The position numbers were made by a program, and so were the translations under genes. The notes under the pieces are model-generated. The model ran no database searches and had not been told where the DNA came from. It saw only the letters and a list, made by a program, of their open reading frames with translations. From Nyssa sinensis (Eukaryota > Streptophyta > Magnoliopsida > Cornales > Nyssaceae), in NCBI GenBank assembly GCA_008638375.1, contig CM018049.1:1-64000 (forward strand): DNA of 64,000 nt, given 5' to 3'. Shown piece by piece: positions 1 to 10,420 of this stretch (position 1 is its first letter; the number at the start of each line of letters is the position of its first letter).

Positions 1-304
1 TTTGGCATAAACCAAACACGATGGGACGTGTTGAAAATAAAAAGTATGACAGAAAGATTTAGCACACAATAATTAAAAAGCAAGGCGAGAATACGAAGGG
101 ATGTTTAAAACAAATAAGACAGCATCTAAAACTTTGACAAATAATGCCAAAAAATGCCAAACAAGGCATAAGAAGGGAAAAGGGAAAAATAAAGCCAAAA
201 GGTGGCCAAAAAGATTTGAACCCTAGACCAAAATGGGGAGACATGAAAGCCAAAAAAGAATACCATTTGGGTTGTAAGCACTTTGTGATATATATTCCAC
301 CAAA

Positions 305-361
305 TATATATATATATATATGATGTTAATAAGCAGATATATATATATATATATATATATA
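305..361. repeat. (TA)n microsatellite in the A LTR promoter region
   Basis: Two alternating TA runs (about 307-320 and 338-361). A similar run lies at 13819-13871 in the 3' LTR. It sits upstream of the purine-rich leader, where an LTR TATA box is expected, so it may serve as the promoter; that role is inferred. Confidence 0.7.
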
Positions 362-600
362 TTTATCTATAGATATGTATAACATATGTTTTGGATATAT
401 AAGCCGTAAGTGTGTGAGGTGTATGTGTGTAAGCAAAGAGTGTGTGTGAATTTATGAGTGGAGGATATGGGTGGCCATTGTGGGCCACCTACATCTTATA
501 GATAAGCAAGAAGGGAGGCTACAGTGCAGCTGCCACCCCAAACAGAAACAGTAGCAGACTGAAAGTGCAGATGTGTAGAGAGAGAGTGAGATAAAGAGAG

Positions 601-629
601 AAGAAGAAGAAGAAGAAGAAGAAGAAGAG
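601..629 (+). repeat. (GAA)n tract in the A LTR leader
   Basis: GAA repeats in the presumed transcribed leader. The same position holds a GAA run at 14104-14122 in A2 and TTC runs in the reversed copies A4 (39600-39635) and A6 (48462-48500). The tract is therefore a fixed feature of the family that changes length between copies. Confidence 0.85.
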
Positions 630-1854
630 AAGAAAGGAAGCAAAAGAAGAAGGAATTCAGACAAGTAGGAACTGTTTGAAGATTCAGTGGCTGGGGCTAG
701 AAAAGAAGACGTCACGTTGGAAGGTAAAAACAAAGACAACTTTCATTTGTTTCTCTCTCTAGAAACCATTCAAAAAACATAGTTTTTAATAGATTTTAAT
801 AGCATGCATGTATTTTATATTGATGAGGGATAAAAATTAAGAGAAAAATGTTAAAGTTTGAGGCTTAGAAACCCTAGAACTAGTAAAACCCAAAATGGTG
901 AAAAATGAAGTTTTTGTGTAAACGTGACTTAAGCTTGAAACCGCTTACATGGTTCAAAAGAGCATTAAAAATAGATCATGCTGCAACTTAAATGGATTAA
1001 AATGGTCAAGAGAGACCAAGGAGAAAAGCCTAGTTACAAGTTCAGCATAGCTGTTGCAGGTGATCAAATTGTGATCAATTTGTGGGGCTTAAGCAACGGG
1101 AATGTGTTCCCTAGGAATTCATAAACTTGTAGGAAGAAATCGGGGCAAAAAAAGTGGCTAAAAAACCATGAAATAAGAAAGAACAGAGTCGTCGAAAAGA
1201 CGAGCCCTCGCCGGAGCCCGACTGTGATGCTCTATTTCAAGTATGGAGAAGGTTCAAATCAAAAAATGAAAACCATAAAAGGAATTTGCATGAAATGTAA
1301 CTTCAAACCCCATTGAGAATACACTAAAGTTCCACTAGCAACGGTCGCCATCGTCGGAGAAGACACTGGAAACCTCGCCAGAAAAGAAGCACAGTGTTGG
1401 GTCTAGTTTAGGTTGGGCCCCGACCAAATTAGAAGGGATTTTAAAATGGTTTATCAAACTACGTCATTTTGATTCAATGAATTTAAAAATAAAATAAAAT
1501 GTTAGGGTTAACATTAGCATGACATCAGTGTGGTGCATTGAACTGGATGAATCGGTTGGTTTTTCACTTTTAGGGGCCAGTTCACTTAAAATCTAAGTGA
1601 ACCAAGTGGTTTTATTCAAATGGTTTTTAGAAATTACATTTCAGCCCCAATTAGTTTTTGAAACTATAATTGGACCCCCAGAACCTTTGGTTAATTATAA
1701 AATGACCCCCAACCATTTTGATTAATTATGAAATGGCCCAGCAATTAATAAAATTTTAATTTTAATTTCTTTTAATTATATAAAAAATTATCAAAATGCC
1801 CTTAGACAAAAAATAGGCCAATTGAAGGCCAATTAAAATAAAAGAATAGTGCAA

Positions 1855-2400
1855 CCTAATATTTTTGGGCATTCGGGACTCAATGGCAGAGTTTGATTTG
1901 TGAAATTAAATCCTGAAAAATACGAACTGGCAAACTAGAGTAATTTTAAATATGTCCCAATGATCAGTTAAGTGATCAACAAGACTCCGATGACTATAAA
2001 AATACGTACCTTAACATTTTAGGACAATCCGGACCCAATGACGGGATTCGTTTTGTGAAACAAAGTCTCCAAAGTATAGATACGTGAAATGCCAAATTAC
2101 CATTATAACTTTAGTAATCCAAAAGTCAATCAAATATCGAAGGTGACATATTCTGACTTTATTGGGCATTCTAGAATCTGTTTTAGCAAACAAAATACCG
2201 AGAAACATTACGTGTGAAAGTGTAAAATTATAAAAATGCCCCTAAGCTTAATGTAAGTTACATAAATGCAAATTAATATCCGAAAAAGCTTAAATTAATT
2301 ATATTCAATATTTTGGACTTGATGGTAACGTTCCTTTGGGGAAAACAAGACTACATAACAACTGAAAAATGATGAATACATCCTTAGGATGTAATGAACT
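1855..2400 (+). repeat. Tandem inverted-repeat array, A1 LTR
   Basis: Four degenerate units about 140-150 bp apart, with cores near 1875, 2030, 2163 and 2323. Each core resembles GGACTC, AATGGTG, GAGTCC. It is followed by a conserved tail that includes ACACGT-like words and AAATTACC/ATGCCCCT-like words. The units are in the same orientation as in every other LTR family here. Confidence 0.7.
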
Positions 2401-4007
2401 TAGTAGAAGTATAAAAAAGAAATTTATAAGTCCATGTAAATGTTATAAGGTTCAAAGAAACTCAAATTGGAGTCTAAATACGTATATCATATACGAAAAA
2501 ATATGGAATGTTAACAAGGGTAAATTGCTATCATGCCCTTGAATGGCCAAATAAGTTATATGGCACCAAGGAACCCTAAAAGGGAATTTAAAGACCCTTA
2601 ATTGAATAGACTAAGTTTAAAAGAACTTAAAACACTAAATAACAAAGTTTAAGATTAGAATGAATGTTGATTCATTATGCTATGTATTTTTGATTTGTGA
2701 TTATAGGATCACCCAAATGATGGAAAATGGAAAGAGAGTTATAAGATAGCTATTATGGTAACCACATGGGAATGCAATGCTAAGAACCCAATGTAAGTAA
2801 ATTCGAACTCTAATAGATGGTAATTCCTAGTCATGTCACAGTTTTATTTCCTCGAGGCTGCCAATTTGTATTTCATATATACATGACATTGTTGATTTCC
2901 ATAATTTGATGCCTGTTCTATTTTGTGAACTTGATGAGAATTTGATTGTCAATATCCTAATGTGATTACTTGTTCATGTCTATACATTGCTTGGATATTG
3001 GAAAATTGCTATGCTACTCACTGTTGAGAATTTGTTATTCCACAAATATATACATCGTCTGTGGAATTCTGATGATCGTGATATTATTATAAGTGCCTGG
3101 AGTTGTGATTTGTTACAACGTCCATCTAATTCACGGATGCTTGTGGACCTACGGGTCACTGTTTGGGAATGAGCCCAACACCTAGTCCCTGGTGGACATG
3201 ATAAATGTACAGAGCTCCAGTGTTATCTAGTTACCCAATAGTGGGGTGGACTTGGATGAGCGCTTTTGAGAGTATGTCGGGCCCTATATGTGACAACATC
3301 TGTTTTGTTAGTATCTCATATCATTTATTGATATTCTGATTACGCAGCCATAGATTATTGATATACTTTATAAGCCTATCATTGGATGATGTACTCTTTG
3401 ATGACAGATACGCCATGTAAGCCTGTCCTTGGATTATCTATTGACATACTATTTGATTGATGATATGCTTGCTTGCCTATTTTTGGACTTGAATTGTTAT
3501 CCTGTTATTACAGCAACTATTTATAGTACAAGCCGATCCTTATTATTGATTTGTTATTATACCTTGGGATGTGCCTTTGGGACCTACGAGTCATTTTATG
3601 GATTCACATACTTAGTAACTAGCTACTGTGATGTTCTATCCTTCGCATGCTATTGTGATATTATCCTTGCTTGCTATTGTCATTTGTGTAACACCCCAGA
3701 CTTAATTATTAAATTATGTAATGAAAAACTCTTCTTGAAATCTGATCTGGCATTTAACTGTTTAAATTCAACTGTTTAATACTGATCAAACCCATGTTAG
3801 CAAATGTTAAAAATTCTGAGAAACTGATTACTGTCACTGAACCCTTAGACACTGAAGCTAACCTAACTAGGAGTTGACTGAAGGAAACCGCGTCAAAAAT
3901 TAAGCTACAGATTGAAAGTTAGGAAGAAAACAGTGAAACTGCATTAATGCGCAGCCAAACAGGGCCTAAGCCCTAAATAGGGGAAAAAGACCAAAAATGT
4001 GGACAAG

Positions 4008-4085
4008 GGGATTTGATCCCTTGACCAAACTAGGCAAAATTTAGTTTACCAAAAATTTACCAACTAAGCTAAGAGCACCTTTGTG
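4008..4085 (-). other. Antisense tRNA-like module in D
   Basis: On the minus strand an A-box-like TAGCTTAGTTGG is followed about 45 nt later by a B-box-like GGATCAAATCCCC. These match the internal RNA polymerase III promoter words of tRNA genes. The stretch does not fold into a convincing full tRNA, so it is a tRNA-like remnant or a pol III promoter module, not a tRNA gene. Confidence 0.4.
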
Positions 4086-4329
4086 CATATATATGCAAAG
4101 ATATATATTTAATTAGTAATCAGATTTGACCTCTCCCCAAAGTGACCAATGGACATGCATGCAACACCTCAGCATGCATCACCCTAAGCCCTAGCCATCA
4201 TGCCTATTCCACCATGATTACATCTCCTCCCAACCAAATTGCATGCAAACCCATCATGCACTTGGGGGAGATGAAACATCAAGAAAAGAAATCTGATTTT
4301 TGATATACAATCTCCATGAGACCAGATCT

Positions 4330-4541
4330 GTATTGAGAGTAGTCTACTGTTTTAGAGAGAGTGTGGGTTAGAGAGAAAGGGAGAGAATCTAGAGAGAGAA
4401 AGTGAGACCTTGTGTGTGCATTGGTGATCTATTGAAGAAGCAATAGAAGGGAGCTAAGGTCTGGGACTGCACGGAGGGATCAAAGCAACCTGTTGGAGTT
4501 TCTGTTTGAACCTAAACCAGTGAGGAGACCACTGTTTGAAG
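4330..4541 (+). promoter_or_regulatory. D LTR purine-rich leader with donor splice site
   Basis: A GA-rich stretch rich in GAGAG words ends in GAAG|GTAAGT at 4541/4542. The same layout (AT-rich box, GA leader, AG|GTAA) occurs in A1 (723), F (32815) and B3 (minus strand, near 45630), so it is probably a first exon and first intron donor. Transcription is inferred, not shown. Confidence 0.5.
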
Positions 4542-5639
4542 GTAAGTCATCCAAAAACCTTGAACTTCTCTTTGGAAATTTCAGCTACTGTTTTGATGTT
4601 TTTAGGATTTTTAACGCATGTATCATGTTTAAACCATAAAATCTGGATTGAATGCTCACATATGAACCATCAGAACTGCCCCAAACCATGGAAACAGTGA
4701 AACCCGCCATTAGAGGACCTTGACTGAATGGGTCTAGTTCAACCTGCTCCGAACTTGTTTTAGTTACTTGGGACGTAAAATAGACCTTCCTAGGATCACA
4801 AAAACCCTAGACCGCGACCTTAATACCTAGGTTTAAGCCCTCAAAATCGACATTATCCTTTTCGGCCCAAAAATCAACTCGCAACGTTTGACCACTAAAT
4901 CGAGATTGAACGATGGGGAATTGAAGCCCATGTTAAGAGGGTCACGGAGGACCAAACCCCGTGCAAAATGGTCAAGAAACCAGGCCGTATGGACCGACTG
5001 TAACTCCCACGATAATCGGCTAGAACAGTCCCCCGTCATTGAGTTTGATGCTTGAAACCGATGCCAAACGAATGGTCTTACACCCAGGAGTCTTTTAGAA
5101 CAAAAACCAGTGAAAATCGATGCATAAAACCCCACGAAATTGGAAGAGAAATTTCTGAAATTTCTAGGGCAACAGTGGCCCTAGACGGGTGAAGACGATG
5201 AACAGTAACCGGGTCATGGATCGGGTTTGCGGGTCGGGCTCCGACCCGACCGAGAAACGGATAAAACCCATAAATCAAAACTGCATCGTTCTGTTAACTG
5301 ATTTTAAATTTTTGAATTTTAGGGCTGACGTCAGCCTGACGTCAGCACATTACCCTGAACCGGTCAAGACCGGATTGAACCGGTCCGGTTCACTTGCTTA
5401 AGGGCTGAACCCTTTGGTTCAGTTCAAACTTTTGGAAAATTGCAAACCAACCCCCAACAGTTCCGAAATATTACACTGTGGCCCAGATTCTGATATTTTA
5501 TTTCATTTATACCCCTGATAATTTAATAAATAATAAATTTATTTATTTAATTAATTTATTAATTAAATAAAAATGACCAAATTACCCCTAGGTCATAAAT
5601 AGGTCAAATAAAGTCCAAATAAGTCAAATGAATAGTGTA

Positions 5640-5990
5640 TTTTCACTATTTCAACCATTCCGGACTCAATGGTGGAGTCCGATTTGAGAAATTAAGTCCC
5701 GAAAAATACAAACACGTAGGAGTAAATGACCATACTACCCCTGATGATACTCGAACCCAAATACAACTAAAAGATAGTCTATTTTGACTATGTCAGACAT
5801 TCCGGACTCAACGGTGAGGTCCGTATTAGCAAATAAAGTACCGAAAAATACAACACACGAAATTACCAAATTGCCCCTGACACTGTTTAGAACCCAAACA
5901 AAGTCCGATTGAGACGAAACTGGAAACAATAGAAACCCCGACACGTAGGGGACTATACACATGATTGGATGACGAATCGGAGTCGAAACT
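5640..5990 (+). repeat. Tandem inverted-repeat array, D
   Basis: The cleanest array in the window. The core at 5660-5681 is CCGGACTC, AATGGTG, GAGTCCG, a perfect 7-bp stem (CGGACTC/GAGTCCG). The second core is near 5801-5823 and a decayed third near 5966. Each is followed by the tail AAATACAA...AAATGACC...ACCCCTG. Confidence 0.8.
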
Positions 5991-6164
5991 TCACAACTGT
6001 GAAATGACCGAAATACCCCTAACCCTGTATCAAGCTAGATAACATCCGAATGAACTAAGAACTAACCCAATGAAAGCTTAAATAATTTCATGACCGGACT
6101 GTCTAGAAGTAGTACACATCCTGACTTCTTGGATCATGCTATAGGGTAAAAACTCAAACCGGTC

Positions 6165-9041
6165 ATGGAAGGGAAAAACAAGAAATTTACCATTATGTCT
6201 AAAGCCGAAAGACTAGCTGACAAGAAGCAACAGGAGTTCATGCAACAACTCTTATGGCAACAAAAGATTATCGAACGGAACATAAGGATAGCCAAAACGA
6301 CTGAGGTAGTCTCCGTTCGACCGTTTATATACAAGATGCGTACTAAGGAAATGGTCGCGGAGGCCAAACTAAAGAAACAGGAAGACACGGAAACCCTGAA
6401 AGAGTGGGTGCTGATGAGTGCGCAAAAGTGCACTCTAAATATCCTATTATCGGAGTAAATTGCTAGAAAGTAAATAGGAATATTGAGATATATTTGATAT
6501 TATTTATTTAATTTCTATTTACATTGAGATATATTTTAGCGATATTTTATAAGATTTTAAGTCTCAAATAGTGCATTATTTGTTGGCGAGTGCTAGTTTG
6601 CAATTGCGCTTTACATTTAATAGTTTTAGAATAATTTTTGGCTTTTTGGCAGATTCGACCATTGAGTTTCAATCGAGATTTGGATGGCGTTAGAGTTTCA
6701 GAATGAGAAAGTGATCTTCATGAAATATTTAGAGGACGTCTTGAGCTTTTCAAAAAGGTCTGGTTTGCAAAAATCGGAGTTCGTTTGGGCCTCCAAACAT
6801 TATTTCAAAGACAGGCCTGGAAAGCTGTTATGAACCTCTCCGTCCAGCCAACTTGAAGAGGCCATAACTCGAGCTTTTGAAGCTCAAATCAGATGGTTCT
6901 TGAGCCTAAAATTATCTACTCATCTGGGGCTACAACTTTCGTGAAGGGTCCGAGTCGAGATTCAGTTGTTATCTGGTAGAAAATGGAGCGTAAAGTTGGC
7001 GATTGTTAGCTGCGCGCGAGAATAAGAAAAGCAGAGCAAAGAAAAGAAAGAAAAAAAAAAGGAAAGTTTGAAAATTCAAAGCAAGGCTGCAGTCTCTGAT
7101 TATATTTTGTGTGGGCCCGGTGCTTGGAGATTTGACCAAAAGAAATGAAGGCAATTGAAGTTGAGGTGGGGCCCGCGCTAAAAACAGAAAGAAAAAAGAA
7201 GAGTTCTGAACAATCCGTGCGGCTTGGTCTTTGTGGCTCGCTGAGGTGATTTGCTTGATGGGGCCTGCTGGTTGAAGCAAGAGAAAAATATAAAAGAAAT
7301 GGCTGCTGGTTTGGTTTGATGTGAGGCAATGTGGGCCTGAGGCGCGGCTTGGGCAATTGAGAAATGAGGCTTGAGGCGCGGCAAAGCAAGCCCAGGTGCG
7401 GAAGCCAAGGGCTTTAGGGCGCAGGAAAATTGGAAAAGGGGGAGGAGAAAAAAAAATAGAGTTCGACGGCTGTGGCAGTAAACAAAAGGGGGAAGCTGCG
7501 ACTGTGGGATATACAGAAAATACAGAAGCAGTTCTAGCGCAGGGAAGAAGCCGCAGATACTCCATGGCAGATTATTTTTCCGTGAGATCTGTGTTATCCA
7601 TTCTGTACATGGGTAACTAAATTTTCAAGTGGGGTTAGGGATTACTTTGCACCATAGATGGTTATTTTAATTTATTTTGATTCCTGTACATGGTTTTAAT
7701 TTGTTAAATTCTTCGTTGATCATTCTAAATTTATTGTTAGATTTTATTGTCTGAATAATTAAAGGTTTTAGTCCGTTTATAGATTCAGTCATGCTTTTTC
7801 TATTGAGTGGATTAATGTTTTGATTATTTTTGGAACAATTGAATATTTATATTGATTCAATTCTTTGCTGCGATATTGCTCGTTCGGTATATTGTCGTCG
7901 TTGAGTTTTTTCAATGTGAATATTAATTTGAGAGATTTAAAGATGATGAATGATTTTTCGAAGGGTTATTTTCAGTCTAATTTTAATGCATAATTTTAAA
8001 TCTTCCGATTGAGATTTTTAGAATTTAATTTCTCAATTGAGTTATCTGTGAATTAAAAATAATTGAAATACCATATATGTGCAAGGGATTCCCGACACTC
8101 CACTGTTCGTTAATTTTGGATATTTTCTTCCATTAGTCAATTTGTTTAATTCTTAATTTTCATTCACAGATCATTTTTATATATTTTTATTTTCTCGTTA
8201 ACTGTTTAATACTTTCTGTAGTTTCAAAAATTCTATTTATTATTCTTTTAATTTAGTCTCCCTGTGGAATCGACACCCCAAAGCTACACTACAACTACCG
8301 CGTTATTCTTTGGGCGTAATCGGGTGCAAAGGTGAATTTCAATTATCATAAAAACACATAGACAGCGAGATAGTCTAACTCAGGTTGAATTTTGAATTAA
8401 AATAAACCAAGTTAAGATTCATGTGAGATTTACGAAATGTTCATAAATTTTCTAGGATAAAGAAGGATAAGAAGAAGAGAAAGGCTTCTCAGTTAAATCC
8501 CGTTACCGCACAAGGTGAGTAACCTAGACTCCTGAATTGGTGTATAAGTACACCGTCTAGTTATTGTATTTTTATTACTGTACTGTACTGTTCCTACTGA
8601 TATACTGTCTTCCATGCTTTTACTCAATGCATGACTATATTTTACCCTGTCCGATTTCACTGTTCCGTATTGAAATGAAATTATCCTTGTTTTTACTAAA
8701 AGAACTACTGACTCATGGTACCAAATTCAGTCTTGAACTCTGTATGAGCATATTGCACTATTTAAAGTGTGCATACTGTACTGTTAACCTGTTATACTGT
8801 TCTGCTCTGCTCATTATTGAACTGTTCTGTTGCTATGATGTTTTGACTGTATTCTTGTTTTAAATATTGTTCAAATATACGGATTTAACTATATCCTCTA
8901 AAATGTCTGATCCGACCACCTGTTTTATAAACAACAATGGTTTGAAACCCATGACAGGGGACCCGTGTTACTCACTGGGCTTTTTAAAGCTCACCCCTTC
9001 CCTAACATTTTTCAGGTGATGGACCTAGCGACCGAGATTAG
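6165..9041 (+). CDS. LTR-borne spliced small ORF (lysine-rich), copy D
   Basis: I do not recognise this protein. ATG at 6165 opens a frame with KFTIMSKAER near residue 8, KQQEFMQQLL, IAKTTEVV and MVAEAK. The frame is broken at 6412 by a nested insertion. With that removed (target repeat GGGTGC), exon 1 ends at 8331 in CAAAG|GTGAAT. Exon 2 is 8456-8514 (59 nt, between TTTCTAG and GTGAGTAACC) and exon 3 starts at 9016 after TTTTTCAG and stops at 9041. The three pieces sum to 336 nt, which is 111 codons plus stop, all in phase. The product would be charged, alpha-helical looking and very lysine-rich near its C-terminus. A homologue with the same phase lies in F (34500). The insertion makes this copy dead as it stands. 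Function unknown; the splice sites are predicted by eye. Confidence 0.5.
6412..8321. mobile_element. 1.9-kb unclassified insertion in the D ORF
   Basis: GGGTGC flanks both sides (6406-6411 and 8322-8327), and joining the flanks restores the exon seen in F. The element begins TGATGAGTGCGC and ends near GGGCGTAATC, so it lacks a TG...CA terminus. It holds no recognisable transposase or pol. Near its right end is the phrase CCCTGTGGAATCGACACC, of a type I associate with the 3' parts of plant LTR-like repeats. The longest frame (6969-7565, minus) is the complement of a purine-rich stretch and is not convincing. The class remains unknown. Confidence 0.65.
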
Positions 9042-9390
9042 CGGGTTGGAGACCCGAAGCACTATTTTGAAGAATCCATGAATTAGCCATTTTTGTACCT
9101 AACTCCATTTTTGAATGTGATGTACTGAAACCTAAGACTAGTATCTTTTGTAGGACAATGATGTAATAGTTAACCATGGATGTATTAATGGCTCTGCCAA
9201 GGTGTTATGCATTCCCTTAGTTCCGCTGCAACTTATATTAATTGAATGCATTGTACTTGGATGTTACTGATGAATGGCCTGTGGTTAGGATTACCGTCGG
9301 CATTTTGATTTCAAAAAAAAACCCGATGGGTGCCTAACTGGCCGGTTGCATGCCCCTAATCCGCACAGGGTGGGTAAGGGGGATGTGACA

Positions 9391-9922
9391 ATTTGTCTTT
9401 CTTTTGAACTAACCTTGACCCATGGGACAACAAAGGAATTTATTTACTGAGCTAAGTTAGCTCACTCCATATTTATAACTATTTTTGAGGTAGCTCTATA
9501 GGGAACGAAACAAAATGAGGCGACTAGTGGAGCTAGTGGCGTGCTTGTGAGCAATATTGATAAAATGAACTCCAAGTCATAATTTGAACATGTACTCTAT
9601 AAGGCAGATCTAAATAATATGGTTTTGTAATATTGTATCATTGGTCATGATGTTAAACTTGAATAGAGAATAATGATGATCAAAATGGCACTTGGAGATA
9701 TTTGATTGATGGTTGTTGGAGTTCGGTTTGTGATTAGTTGAATTGCATTGGTGTAGCTTCCGCATTAAATGATTCAATGATTTATGATTTATTGGTATGA
9801 AGAAAAAACATAAAAAAAACATTTATCATTCTTTGCAATTCATTTGATTCTGTACGGCCTGTCCAAGTGGTAGTATCGGCCGTTGCCCTTAATCTGCGTA
9901 GGGTGGGTTTCGGGTCACGACA
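9391..9922 (+). mobile_element. 5' LTR of A1, right part
   Basis: Resumes the A LTR after D. An acceptor-like TTTTTGAG|GTAGC lies at 9489 (TTCTTAG|GTAGC in the reversed copy A6). The LTR ends GGGTGGGTTTCGGGTCACGACA-like at 9922, three bases before the primer site. Confidence 0.85.
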
Positions 9923-9925
9923 AAG

Positions 9926-9939
9926 TGGTATCAAAGCCA
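9926..9939 (+). promoter_or_regulatory. Primer binding site, tRNA-Met, element A1
   Basis: TGGTATCAAAGCCA directly follows the LTR end plus AAG. It matches the plant gypsy primer site complementary to the 3' end of initiator tRNA-Met (TGGTATCAGAGC) with one change. It fixes both the LTR end and the + orientation of A1. Confidence 0.9.
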
Positions 9940-10420
9940 AGGTTAATGGTCTTTGGGGAAGACCAAATCATGATTGAAGTTGATGTTTCTTGGGTGATTA
10001 GGATGATCAGATGATCAATAATTCTTGGGAGGCAATAGTAGGCTTATGAGCGAAGTTGATGATCTCGAGAATTCGAGGACGACATTAGAGCTATAAGTTA
10101 ATGATTTATTGGGAGAGATCACACCAGAATTGGATTTGTAGACTATTGGGTGATTTAGATGATTAAATGATTGGTGATTCTTGGAGATAATAGTTTGTTT
10201 AGGTACTAAGGTTAATAGTCTTTGGGAAAGACTATGTTATGACTGAATTTGATGATTCTATGGCGATTGAAATGATCAAATGCACAGTGATTTTTGGGAG
10301 ATAGTAATATGCTTAAGGGTAAGGGTTAAGGATTCTTGGGAAGCATATCTAAGCTATGAGTTAATCAGTGAATTAGGGGAAACCATCATTTAAACAAAGG
10401 CAACTGTTAATGCTCTTTTA
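9937..10420 (+). repeat. Degenerate repeats with AGTCTTT-GGG-AAAGACT hairpin
   Basis: About four units of roughly 130 bp start near 9937, 10098, 10206 and 10326. The best unit carries AGTCTTT, loop GGG, AAAGACT (10216-10232), and others have decayed versions such as GTCTTTGGGGAAGACC. Each unit also contains TTCTTGGGAG-type words. The array lies just downstream of the primer site and recurs reversed at about 41270-41540. Confidence 0.6.

Larger units (their letters stand above)
1..3686 (+). mobile_element. 5' LTR of LARD-like element A1, left part
   Basis: The window opens about 470 bp inside a long terminal repeat. This is seen because 1-740 matches 13518-14235, and the 3' copy starts at 13048. 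The LTR resumes at 9391 after solo LTR D. Removing D and its target duplication gives an LTR of about 4.68 kb. In order it holds an antisense tRNA-like stretch (about 195-290), an AT tract (305-361), a GAA-rich leader (590-660) ending in a possible donor site AAG|GTAAAA at 723, a tandem array of inverted-repeat units (1855-2400), a second donor AAT|GTAAGT at 2792 and an AT-rich intron-like stretch. There is no coding region. The LTR length and the non-coding interior resemble the LARD class of gypsy derivatives. Confidence 0.85.
3687..9390 (+). mobile_element. Solo LTR D inserted in the A1 LTR
   Basis: Begins TGTAACACCCCAGAC and ends GGGGGATGTGACA. It is flanked on both sides by ATTTG (3682-3686 and 9391-9395), and the A sequence joins cleanly across it, as shown by the uninterrupted reversed copy near 42760. 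No primer site, polypurine tract or pol is present, so I read it as a solo LTR formed by unequal recombination. Without its own nested insertion it is about 3.8 kb. It carries the promoter/leader, an AACCGG cluster (5355-5400), the inverted-repeat array (5640-5990) and a spliced small ORF (6165-9041). Confidence 0.85.

Noticed and set aside
6969..7565. 198-codon frame on the minus strand
   Set aside because: It is the complement of a purine-rich stretch in a transposable insertion, overlaps other frames of similar length, is full of low-complexity F/S/L runs, and has no family motif.
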